This document shows positions 23,964-35,000 of a stretch of DNA of 64,000 nucleotides, piece by piece. The position numbers were made by a program, and so were the translations under genes. Below the pieces are notes generated by a model. That model ran no database searches. It saw only the letters and a program-made list of their open reading frames with translations, and was not told the origin of the DNA. Source of the stretch: Paragordius varius (lineage: Eukaryota; Nematomorpha); NCBI GenBank assembly GCA_964247055.1, contig OZ176055.1, positions 5,704,001-5,768,000 of the forward strand. Direction: 5' to 3'. How positions within the stretch are numbered: the stretch's first letter is position 1; the number at the start of each line of letters is the position of its first letter.

Positions 23964-25693
23964 AAATTATATGTTTTTATTCACATTATATATAGCTACA
24001 AATCAATTCATGTAGATATATTTTTTATGCGAACAAAATTCAACCAAAACATAAATTGTGTTATCTCAATCAATGATTAATTAATTTTGCTATGCAAAAA
24101 AAACTTTATATAGTAATATATAAATTACATATATCCTATTTGTGAATATATTCTAGTCCATATTAGAAATAAATACTGTAATTTACGAATTTAATATATT
24201 TTGAAAAAAATCTTTCAGATTTATATCAAACCAATACCAGGCAATATATTTTTTATAAATAAAAAGGGTCATACACCAATAAAATTTAGAAAATAGAGCT
24301 GATTTCAGAAAATTGTTTTAATCAAGGGTTTCCAACATGCCTCCCCCCGACCCCCGAGACTTCATGTGCGGCCCGCGAAACTTTTGGAAATCTATAAAAT
24401 GCAAAAATATTCTCACAAAATCTTACATTTGATATTTCTCAAACAATTTTTTGAACGGCAAAAACTATAAAAAGTTAATATAATGTGTTTGGATTCTATT
24501 AAATTATATATGAATTCCTCCATATTCGAATGAGGGCCCTGGATTAGTCAAAACGAGGTCCGCAAGCTATTTGTGTTGAACGGCCCTGATTTAAATCATT
24601 GAAACCAGATGATTTTTCCAGAAACAACTAAAATTCCCATATGTAACATAGAGAACATAAGTTTAAATTTTAAATTATTGCATTTACTACAATCTATTTA
24701 AAAAACGGTTTTGTTATTCTTTTGTCAAATATTATTAACGCTTCAAATTCCCCCTTTAAACTTTTCACCCCCTTTTAACACCTAAAATAATTCCTTAAAC
24801 AGGATTCCGGTTTAAGGGTATGGAATTTAAATTTTAATAAAAGATTATGTTTACCTCAGGTTAAAATATTTGTTTTTTGGCTTTCACATTTTAGTTTTTC
24901 ATTTTAATTTGGCTATTGATATATTATTATGGCTAAATACTGTAAGAAAAGTCGTAAACTGCGAATTTGATGGCCCTAAACTCTCAATTATATGGGGTAA
25001 TTTGATAATATTCAAAATGAAATTTTAAAAGATGGGTTTTAATGTTCATAGATCAATATAAAGTCATTGAGCTTCAAAAGAATCAATCAAAATGACTTAT
25101 ATGACTTTCTAACTGCTATATAGTTTTGGAATGAGTTTTTACTAAACAACTACCAATAGAAAGTTTTTAAGTCAAAAACAATGAATCTATTATTTGTTTT
25201 TAGATTGAGAAATGGAGGAATTATTTTTCTCAAAGAACCGCAAAAGCGGTATATTCGGATCTTGAAAATAATGAGCCTTTAAATACACCTAATGTTTTTA
25301 GGCTTGTTTTATTTTGTTTTGGGATTTTATCCATAACTTAAATTGGAACAGTTTTATATAGCATTAATAAATAAATTAAATTCTAATGTTCTCTGAACAA
25401 ATAAATAATATATGACGAAGAGTATTTGAAAAGATTGAAAATGTATAACAGAACCAGTTACAAAAGAATGATCCGAATGCATAGATTCGATAATTAGTGC
25501 CCATATAGTGAAATTAATGATTTTTATATATTCTGAATCAAGGGAAAAAGGGCACCATAAGAACTCATTTATAATATAAATTTTAAAACATGTCACGTTA
25601 CATCATATATTTTATCATCGAAAGCGAATCACTCTCATAACAAAAATTGGGGTTATTCTATTCCTAAACACTGTTATTAAAAGGGTTACTTTG
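23964..25693. other. 3' flank of the ENPP gene and gene-free DNA
   Basis: A candidate polyadenylation signal AATAAA occurs at 24168-24173, about 205 bases after the ENPP stop. Apart from the hAT MITE at 24323-24588 no gene, RNA or repeat end is recognised. The minus-strand open frame near 25354-25596 resembles no known protein. Confidence 0.45.
24323..24588. mobile_element. hAT-type MITE
   Basis: The left end CAAGGGTTTCCAACATG and the right end TGTTGAACGGCCCTG are imperfect inverted copies. GC-rich GCGGCCCGC and AGGTCCGCAAGC lie just inside, typical of hAT elements. The flanking octamers GTTTTAAT and ATTTAAAT agree at 6 of 8 bases, a worn target duplication. It is non-coding. Confidence 0.7.
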
Positions 25694-26870
25694 TTAACCA
25701 GGTGTATTGATAAGTCATTACCGGTTTAACTAAAAAAAGATAGACGTCAATGACTTGCAGACGATTGATTTGACTCATACCCAATTTCGTTCATCCATCA
25801 TTACACAAGTTGAGTGTGACAAAAGGCTCCATCTTGTTTTTATCATCCAGTAATCATTTGAATATTATGCCTAAAAAAACATGTGCGGCACCATTGATCT
25901 TATTCCAACAGAAGACAGAGAGTTTAAACTCATCGTTTGTTGGTAGAAACATATGGAGAACGGGTTCCATTGATTAAATCATGTGAATCATGGTAAAATT
26001 TTCGATTTTAATGTGGAAGAGAGTGGGTGCTCGTTAGACCACACAATTAAGAAGACGATAAAGTGAAAGATTTGAATGATGACTCAACGCAGACTCAACG
26101 GCAATTGGCACAAGCATGACATGTATCACTAAAATAGGTAGACGTCTACGAGCAATGGGAAAAAAACTCAGTGAATGGGTTTCACACAATTTGAATAAAG
26201 GTCAAAACAAAAATCGCAAAGTAAATGGTGAAATCCTGCTTCAACGTCACGAAAGAAAATATTTTTGCATCAAATTACGACTTATGAGAATTGGCTTTAT
26301 TTTGTAAATCCAAAGCGGAAAATTTGGCTTTCACCTTGCCAATCCGGTCCATCATAACCACGATCAAATTGCTGAGGACCATGCTCTGTGTCTGGTGGGA
26401 CCAGAGCGTGCATAGTAAACACTTTTTTGCTAACTGCTAACACACAACGCTATGCCAACAAAAGATTAAACCATGATATAATAAAAAAAATACCACTGTG
26501 GGCCAAAATATTTAAGTGATTTTGCTATACGTAACAATGTTCCGTCTCACAGTCAAAACCAGCGAAAGACATTTTAAAATTTCTTTGGTGAGCATATTCT
26601 ATAGAGACTCTACTGACTTAACACTATCTGACTATTAGCTCCCTACCTCAATGGGATACACGCGCCCAGATCATTAAATTTTGAAGACGTTGGAAAATGG
26701 CTTTACGAAGAATTTGCCGCAAAAAAAGAATTAGTTTTTCTGGCATTGCATTTATATAATAACCGAGGATGGGAGAAATGTGTTGAAGCCAAACAATATT
26801 TTGGCTTCCTTTCAAAATTAAGTGTGTTTTTTACAAAAAAAAACGGTAAAGACTTATGACTACTCCCAAT
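25694..26870 (+). mobile_element. Decayed mariner transposon (irritans-like)
   Basis: The left end TTAACCAGGTGTATTGATAA followed by GTCATTACCGG and an inverted right end near 26840-26868 (GGTAAAGACTTATGACTAC) bound about 1.2 kb. Plus-strand conceptual translation shows mariner transposase blocks: KVNGEILLQRHERK, TMLCVWWDQSV and NFEDVGKWLYEEFAAKK near the C-terminus. Many stops and frame changes are present. Its TIR and protein differ from the mariner at 1741-2897, so two lineages are represented. Confidence 0.85.
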
Positions 26871-28494
26871 ATTGTCAGTACAAGCATCAACTCATACTTC
26901 TTGATATATATTAAAACTAGCCTATTTTAAATGCTAGTTTTGAAAAATATTTATCATTAAATATTTAATAATTTTAAAGATGATTAATAATAATCAGTGG
27001 GAAAAAATATTATTTCATATAAATGCAATGATTGCAATAATAAGGATATTTGCAAACTACAAATTTAATTTAATTTTTAATTAGGCGCACATTTATATAA
27101 GATATTTCACACCAAGTAAGTAATCGTTATATTAAAGGTTAAAAATCGGTTAATTACTATTGAGGTTTATATTGTATATCTTGCTTAATCAGATATGGTT
27201 TACGCTTAACTTGAACGCATATTCTGCTAAAAGAATTTTATTGCTTTTTTATCTAGGATGAAATAGAACATTTACAGAGAAGGTATAATAAATACCTATT
27301 TGCTCTGTTGCATACATCTATTTAAATTTATTCTTTTTTTAATTAAAAATAAGGGGAATAAAAAAGGTTTAAGTTGAAAGTTCACATCAAATCTTAACTT
27401 AATTATTAGTTTGACTTGCGACTTAAGCCTAATGATGTTTTTTCATAACTCATAAATATGATGCTGATTCTTGTGAATTTTTTAAAAGATTTTATATATG
27501 TTGAGACTGTAAAAACATATATAAGTTATTTTCCCTTCAACAGGTAAATATAAATATATGTCAATATTTTAAGCTATAATATTCATTAATTTATGCTAAA
27601 AGCCGCGTTTCGTACTGCTTAAAAATCTTTTTTGGATAAATAAAAAGGAAAATATTCTTATTAAATTTAGCGAAACGGGCCAACCCAATCTGTTATAAAT
27701 GAGCCAGGCATAATAATTAATAATCCACCAAACTGCAATTTTAGCATCAACCTAAAATATTTTTAAACATATTTAAAAATATATAATTTTAGTTTTTTAA
27801 TATATTGTATGCTTTAACACCTATTTAAATTGTCACTACTAAATAGCAAATTTTAATTTTCCAAATGACAATTCAAAATTCCAAACAATAATAGAGAGCC
27901 ATGATTTAACAAATCTTTTTATCTTATTCGGTTGTCGATTTTTTATTGTTTCTTAATTTACAATATTATTTCTGTATACAGCCAATTTTTTAAAATAAAT
28001 AAATCGCTAGAAAGTTTAGTCAACTGTAAATGATTAAACTTTTACAATTGAGCTAAGGAAAAAAATGGTATTATATTAACCATAAAAATTAGCTATATAA
28101 TAAGAAAATATATATGTTACAAAAAATATGAATAATAAACCATAAAATTCAATTTTAATTATCTATTTTTCGTGAAGTTTAAAAGATGAAAGCATTTTAA
28201 GGTAAAAAAATTCTTAACATAACATAACTCAATGCATATATTTTAGTCTATATACGCTCAGTTATGTCATATACTATTTTAACATAAAGGAAACTTATTA
28301 TTATTATTTTAACCTGTGTGTTTTGACTCTTAACACACTAACATAAGAATTAATTAAAATTGTAAAATTTTTATAAATATTTCTCGTATTAGCTCTAACC
28401 GGTTCTTATATTTTTCTTATAAATAGCTTGGTTCCTGTCCAAATCCCTTTAAATACAATTAATTTTTAATTATATCCATCCACTAAAATACATA
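26871..28494. other. Gene-free DNA upstream of the EGF/SEA gene
   Basis: AT-rich intergenic sequence. I recognise no exon, RNA gene or repeat end. The promoter of the EGF/SEA gene should lie here but no motif is convincing. Confidence 0.4.
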
Positions 28495-31400
28495 ATGAAT
28501 CTCTTAAATACTTATCCATCTATGGTATTCTTAGTGACCATTTCAGGTAAAATTTAACTTAAATCATACTCCTTTTTTATCCTTTTGTTTTACGCCTAAA
28601 TATTTACCCATCATATATGATTGGCTTAATTTTAGGAGTAAAAAATATTTGTTTATAATTTTATTTTTTTGAAGTATAATTTAATACATTAAATTTTTCG
28701 ATTCATATGAATAAATTAATGTTTAGGGTTATGATATTGGGTTATATTGGTTTATATATAATTTAATAGTGCATTTAATTTGACATACCAGCGTAATAAT
28801 GATAATTAACACTTAATTACCTTTTTACTTTTTGTCGTAGTTTACCTTTTGGGGTCGTTTTATATCCCATTGCTCAATTTTGTAATTAACAGTTTTAAAA
28901 GTTATTTAGTTTAAACTTAATTATCAAACATTGCTCTTATGATAAATAGCTTAAATTGTTTACAGTTTTCTGACTTTGAGAGTCTAAATTGAGAAACCTC
29001 CAAAACACGATCGAAAAAAACAGCTGATATATTAAATCAAAATATATCAAGTTTTTGCTGGTAAAATGTAACCTGAAAGCATCTTAAAATTAATTATTTT
29101 TTTAACCATAATATAATATACATTTATTTGCCTGTTGAATTGGCAATTTAATATAATTTATAGAAAAAAATGGCGGGAAAAAAGTTTGAGAGGATTTTTT
29201 CACAATTTTAATTTTTTTTTAGAAAAAATTTTATAATGCGCCTTAACATCTAGAGAACGCATATTATTAAATTTAGCCTAATACTAAATATTTTTTAAGA
29301 TAATCAGATTTTATATCGCTATGGGATATAAAACTACTCCAAAAGGTAATGGAGTGTTAAATATAGGCAATTGCAAAACTAAATAAAATATAAATCTTTA
29401 TGGTCAAACAGCCTTTTTGCATTATAAATAAAATATAAATCTAGATATATTAAAAATTGAGAGAATTACACATTATATATTAGGAAATTTATTTATATTC
29501 GCAACATAAATATTTCAATTATACTTCTAGTTTTGATTATGTCCCTGAGTCAAGCTCAAGATGACTTGGTGGAACCTCGATTGTATCCATTTGCTCAAGA
29601 TGAATCCGGAGGAGAAGGGATTGGTATCAAGGTTCCAAATGCTTTGGCGCGTTACAATCACCACCATCCGAGTGGAGTTCCCTACCCCTCTGTTTACAGA
29701 AACCGAAATTTACAGGCCGCTATGGTTTGTAATGCAATGAATTGCCCAGCTCCCAGAGCTTGTATTGCAGTTGGCACAGCTGCGGCCGTTTGTCAATGTC
29801 CAAACGGATTCATTTTTGATGGCGCTATGTCTTGCAATCGTAAGTACTTGGTGTTTTGTTTCAAAGTACTGTCTCCTTTTTGTAATACAGACTATTTTTG
29901 TGAATCTGAACTCCGTTTTTATATCTTTATTGACTTTAACCCTTTTTGCGCAATGTTGTTTTTGCCCATAAAGGGTCGTACAACTGATGTTCTTATTGCC
30001 AAAAAAATTGGTAGAAAACAAAAATGATTTTTTTAAAATTAAGCCATACATATATAATATTAGTGGCCAATTTGTACATAATTGTATTTTTATATCGAAA
30101 TGTGAATAGATGGTAAAAATGGATTAAAAATTTGTGCGGCCCTTGTTTTAGGCAAAAAGAATCGATGTACTTTTTTTGCCTTGCTCATGTACATTTTTTG
30201 CATTATTATTATTGCATGTAGCACCTTCTGCCACGTTCTATATTGTCCTCCACTTCGTAAACATCCAATTTATCCGAGAATTCTTGCAACCAGCCAGTCC
30301 CCAGTTCAGGACTATGCAAAGCCAATTTATTTCCTACATTTATCTTATCTTAGTGACAGAAATTCAAACTTCAGGCGTTTTACTTGACATATACATTATC
30401 CGATTCTTGGATGGATCACTTATAGTAGAAGCCCAGATTATGTTTAAAGAAGGAGCAAACATAACGGAAGCACAGCTAAGAGATGTTTTAGAAAGAGGTA
30501 TGTTTCCCATTCGCAAAAATTTGTAAACCAAACGTTAAACCCCAAATCATTAATTTAATTTTTAATATATTACATGCAGGTATGAAGAATACACCAATGC
30601 ACGCATCCTTGAATATAACCAATGCCCAAATCGATAATATTTACCAGGGGGATGTGTGTGAGGATGTGCATATGTGTGGCCCCAATGCTTATTGCGTTTC
30701 TGAAAACAAAGTTTTCAAGGAGTGTCGTTGCCGTGAAGGATATGAAAACGTTGCTGCCGACTCCAATGATAAATCTGCCTTCCAATGTGAATGTAAGTGT
30801 AATTTAGAATAAAATGGAACTACTCACGCTATATTTGAGTATATTTGCGTTTTATAACATTTACAATTCCAAATTTGACATTGTACTTTACAAGAGGATT
30901 TTACAAATAGCGCTTCTGAGATTTCTTATATTTTTTCTAATACCCATTATATTTTTGTCAAATAGTAATCTGTCCACCCGAAGAGTGCTCAAATCGCGGA
31001 TTCTGTGAATACAATCCCTTGGGTGAGAAACAATGCCATTGTTATTTGTGGCATTTGGGTAGAAGGTGCCAATATAACGGTATAACTATCCTGTTGACTT
31101 TGATTGGGTCCATTGGTTTCTTGGTCCTTATTGCTGTGTCAGCGCTAATTTGGAATGCAAGGTAATTAAACTTTTATACATAAAAAAATAACCTCAGCAA
31201 ATTATTAATGGTTCTCTTATATCTAATTTTCAATAACTAATTTTGAGCTTTAAGATAATATAATAACACATGTTTCATAAAAAGAAATAAGTATCTTTCA
31301 TAATTTGTTAACCAATAATTATTTTGTAACTTTATTATTTATTATTCAGAAGTAACAGTAGTATGTCGGCAAATGGCTGGACCCCTTTCAGAGATTATGC

Positions 31401-31573
31401 CAGATATATGTGGCCTTTTACTGCAAACTCAGTCCAAGCTAAGGAACAAGACAAAGATGCGTTCTCCATAAAATCGGTAACTTTTTTATAAATCCGCAAA
31501 AATAATAATCTTACAATGAGATTTATATATAATACTAAATTTTACCTTAAATTAATTCTAGAACTCCCAATAA
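28495..31573 (+). CDS. Type I membrane protein: signal peptide, EGF, SEA, two EGF, TM
   Basis: Seven exons with agreeing phases: 28495-28546, 29531-29839, 30222-30497, 30580-30792, 30966-31161, 31350-31476, 31562-31573; 394 residues. Residues 1-28 form a signal peptide (MVFLVTISVLIMSLSQAQ). EGF-like module 1 has six Cys in exon 2 (VCNAMNCPAPRAC..CQC..C). Exon 3 is a SEA-like domain (FLDGSLIVEAQIMFKEGA). Exons 4 and 5 hold two more EGF modules, each with at least six Cys. Residues 323-346 are a transmembrane helix, then about 48 cytoplasmic residues. This EGF/SEA layout is that of membrane mucin-like surface proteins; adhesion or protection is inference. No GSVVV-type self-cleavage site is obvious in the SEA domain. 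A TTAA MITE fills much of intron 1. A last exon of only NSQ is inferred; without it, read-through ends four residues later. Confidence 0.85.
28810..29356 (+). mobile_element. TTAA-flanked MITE, uninterrupted copy
   Basis: A 547-bp non-coding element with TTAA on each side (28806-28809, 29357-29360). The ends CACTTAATTACCTTTT and AAAAGGTAATGGAGTG are inverted copies; inside them GTTTTATATCCCAT is also inverted. The left arm carries a small internal duplication. TTAA targets imply mobilisation by a piggyBac-like transposase, not present here. It lies in intron 1 of the EGF/SEA gene and is the reference for the copies at 9072-9518 and 20609-23261. Confidence 0.85.
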
Positions 31574-32035
31574 AATTACACTATCAAACAGGCCGAAAAT
31601 ATGTATAAAATTAGCATTCCTCCCTATAATTTTATGACAATCAAAAACTTCACCCAAATGGTTTTATACTTTATAAACAACCTTTATATTGCCATTATTT
31701 ATTATTTATTTAAACCAATTAATAATATTACCAAAGCTAAACTCTTCCTTTCTTTCTTAATTATTTTTATAAATAGATGAATTTTATCCGGTGTAATTAA
31801 AAATATTCATAATTTCAAAATATTTCATGGGCATTTAATAACACAAGACAATTTATTTATTGAAATTTATATATTATTTGTAAGCTTATTGTAAAAAATA
31901 TATGATAATGTAATTTGAGCGAATACACATTTATAAATAAATAAATGATTTATAATTGATTATTTTTTATCATCGTCTCTACCATTAGTTTTCTTTTCAG
32001 AGTATTTATGAGTAATGATTATAAAAAAATTGTGG
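31574..32035. other. Convergent 3' flanks of the EGF/SEA and SLC6 genes
   Basis: 462 bases separate the two stop codons. An AATAAA overlaps the EGF/SEA stop (31569-31574), and further AATAAA motifs lie at about 31936-31945 on the plus strand and about 31850-31860 on the minus strand. The 3' untranslated regions may overlap. No other feature is seen. Confidence 0.5.
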
Positions 32036-35000
32036 TTACATTCGAGATGTAGATATTATTTTTTTCATATTTGAAGTATCTATATTTCCAAAATTATTTG
32101 TATCAAATTGTTCCTGAGAGTTTGATTTTAAAAAATATTTTTGCCATAAAATAGTTAAGGGATTCGTGGACGGCAAATTATTTTTATGATTGTTCGAATT
32201 TTGTTCCAATTTTTCATCCAATATTTCAGATAATTCAGATTGACTATCATCTTTGATTTCGTACTTCAGTGCACGTTGCTTAAGGTGTTGACTAAATTCT
32301 TGACTGGGTTTTAATGTCTCAGCCAATGCCTGTTACATATATAATTAATTACATCAAAAAATATTTTATAACTTTTAAAAAAGAAAATTAAAAAATGTTT
32401 ATTAATTTGCCTAGTTGGCATAGGTTATTAAAAGCGGACTGAAGGGGACAACTCAGAGGGTCAAGAAATTATTTAATTTTATTATTATGATTCGTTTTGA
32501 AAATAAGTCTGTCAGGCTCAGATTCAAAAATATGACACATTAAAAGGCGTTCTTAAGTTTCATTCATTACTTTTATTGTAACCCGCTCCTTATACAAAAT
32601 ATATTCAAGCATAATTTTTAATTATAAAAATAAGATATATTACTTTAGAATAAGTTTGAATGGCGTTACTAAAACCGGGAGAAATTTTCTCTTTCAGCTG
32701 TGTGGACATTTTTAGCGATAAATCACGTGGTTTTAGCGAATCGATTTGATCGTTACTAAAAACTTGAGAGTCTTGTGGTTTATCCTGGCTATTGAATGAA
32801 TTTGATTGCATAATGCGTGTAATGGTTTTCTTTTCTTTCCAAATGGCATACAAAGCAAAAAGAGGAATTTGACCGATGGTAGCTATGCAGATAAGTGCCC
32901 CTATACCATTTGACCATGCAGGAAAAATGTAATTTTTAAGCGTGAGTCGTTCTTGTCGAACGATTGAATAAATGAAGATAATCTATGACATATAAAGGAT
33001 GAAAGTTTAGTTAATTTACATTCTGTAAGAATAAAATACCCATCTCCAAATAAAATTATATTATATATATGAGCAAATGTGCATACCATATATAAAGTGG
33101 ATCATTCTAAAAGCAAATGACTTTACTAGGGTGTGAATTGTTTTCTAAGTAAATGTTCATTTTATTAAATATGTCCGAATCATTTAAGATTGAAATTAAT
33201 AAATGTGCATTTATCGCACACACACCCACTGTTTAATCATATAAAAAAATCAATTAGTTTTTAAACAATAAAAATTTCCTATATCTTGTGTCACTGTCGC
33301 TAAATCTAACAATTTTTCTATTGCGATAATATTGTTTACGAGCATTTGAGATGGTATGATAAAAAATATTACCATATTTGTTATAATTAAATAAAATTTA
33401 CCCAGAGCGCTAGAGGGCATAAAATGCACCAACTCACGTACCAAAACCATCGAAGTGGCAATTTACTCTTGAACATACTTTCAATATTCTTTACGAATCT
33501 TCGGATACCTTAATTATAAGTATAATAATAATTAAATAACTTATTCAGCTTATGAGTTGTAAACTACGGAATAACAATTTTTAAACTCTGTTAAATAATG
33601 TTATAAACAAAAAAAACTGAAAATGAACTAAAATTTATAATAGGTCGTACTGATGAGTGCTAACAAGTGCGAAACTAGTTTGCGATTACAATTAACGAAC
33701 GGTTTACCTATCATTTTGTATTTTCAGTTTAATTCAGTTTATTTTCAGTTGAATTATCGTTTATAACATAATTTAACGGAATTTAACAATTTTTAATGAT
33801 TTAATAAAATAAAAGTATACCATAAATCCACATAATTCCTACAATTTCGCATGCTCCTATAGCCACCAAAGAATAATTTGAACAATAATGGTCAACAAGA
33901 GATATAAGGTATTGACCACCCTAAATATGGATAAAAAATGAAAAAATAAAGTTTTAATCATTCTAATTAAACATTTTTACCCAAAAATTTAGTTAATTTG
34001 AATATTATTGTAAAACCTTAAAGACTAAAATATATAATAAAAAATACCCTGGTTACAAAGGGCAGTCCAAGCAAAGAACAGAGCAAACAAAACAGGAGTC
34101 TGTTCCATATACCACGCCTAGCTGGGAATACGTTTGGGAGAGCATCTTGTAGACCTAACCATTCAAAATATATATCCGATTATCTCAACTCTTTAAAATA
34201 TTATATGAATTTAATATAAATTAAGCACAAATGGGCGCCTTGAAATATATTTTTAAAAAATCAGTTCTTTGGGTATATAATTTATAGTAATATTGCACAG
34301 AATATTTGTTAACATGCTACCAAATTTAATTTAAGAAAAATATATTATTAGATGTTTGATCGGATCTCAAACCTAAAACACAAATATTTATTTGTAACAA
34401 AACAAAATTGTTTTTTGGCAATAGAATTGCCATTCAAAATCAGTAAATCTACAAAAAAACTTTAAAACGCTTAAAATTAATTATACTAACCTGAAATAAA
34501 AGTTTCCATCATAGCGAATTCACTGTTTAGCCCCAAATCATATAACATGAGAAAAAATAAGACGTTCCATAACTGTGGGATCTTCAGCGTTGATATGGCC
34601 TCTGGATACACTATGAATGCCAACCCTTGTCCTTAAACAAAAAAATAATTTTTCTATAAACATAAAATTTAAAATGTTTTTTTATATAAAAAAATCAAAT
34701 ATTTTGCATGTTATAAAGTCTGTACATTTATGCTGGTTTATTCACATTATTGTTGGCCATTTGGTATCACATCAGTGTATGGGTAAAAACAACAAAATGT
34801 TGTGGATAAACAATTTTTCCCTATCTCACTACATTAATTTGTTTATATAATTATGGATAAGAATTATTTTATAAAACATGCTACTGTATTTCCAATCAAC
34901 CATCAATAATGTGAAAGTATGCATGGCTGCGTATTTCGCACTATATTATAGCAATTTGCAACACAGTAGTGTATGGAAAAAACAACAAAATGTGGAATAA

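Noticed and set aside
29710-30051. 113-residue minus-strand open frame
   Set aside because: Antisense shadow of the EGF/SEA exon 2 and following intron.
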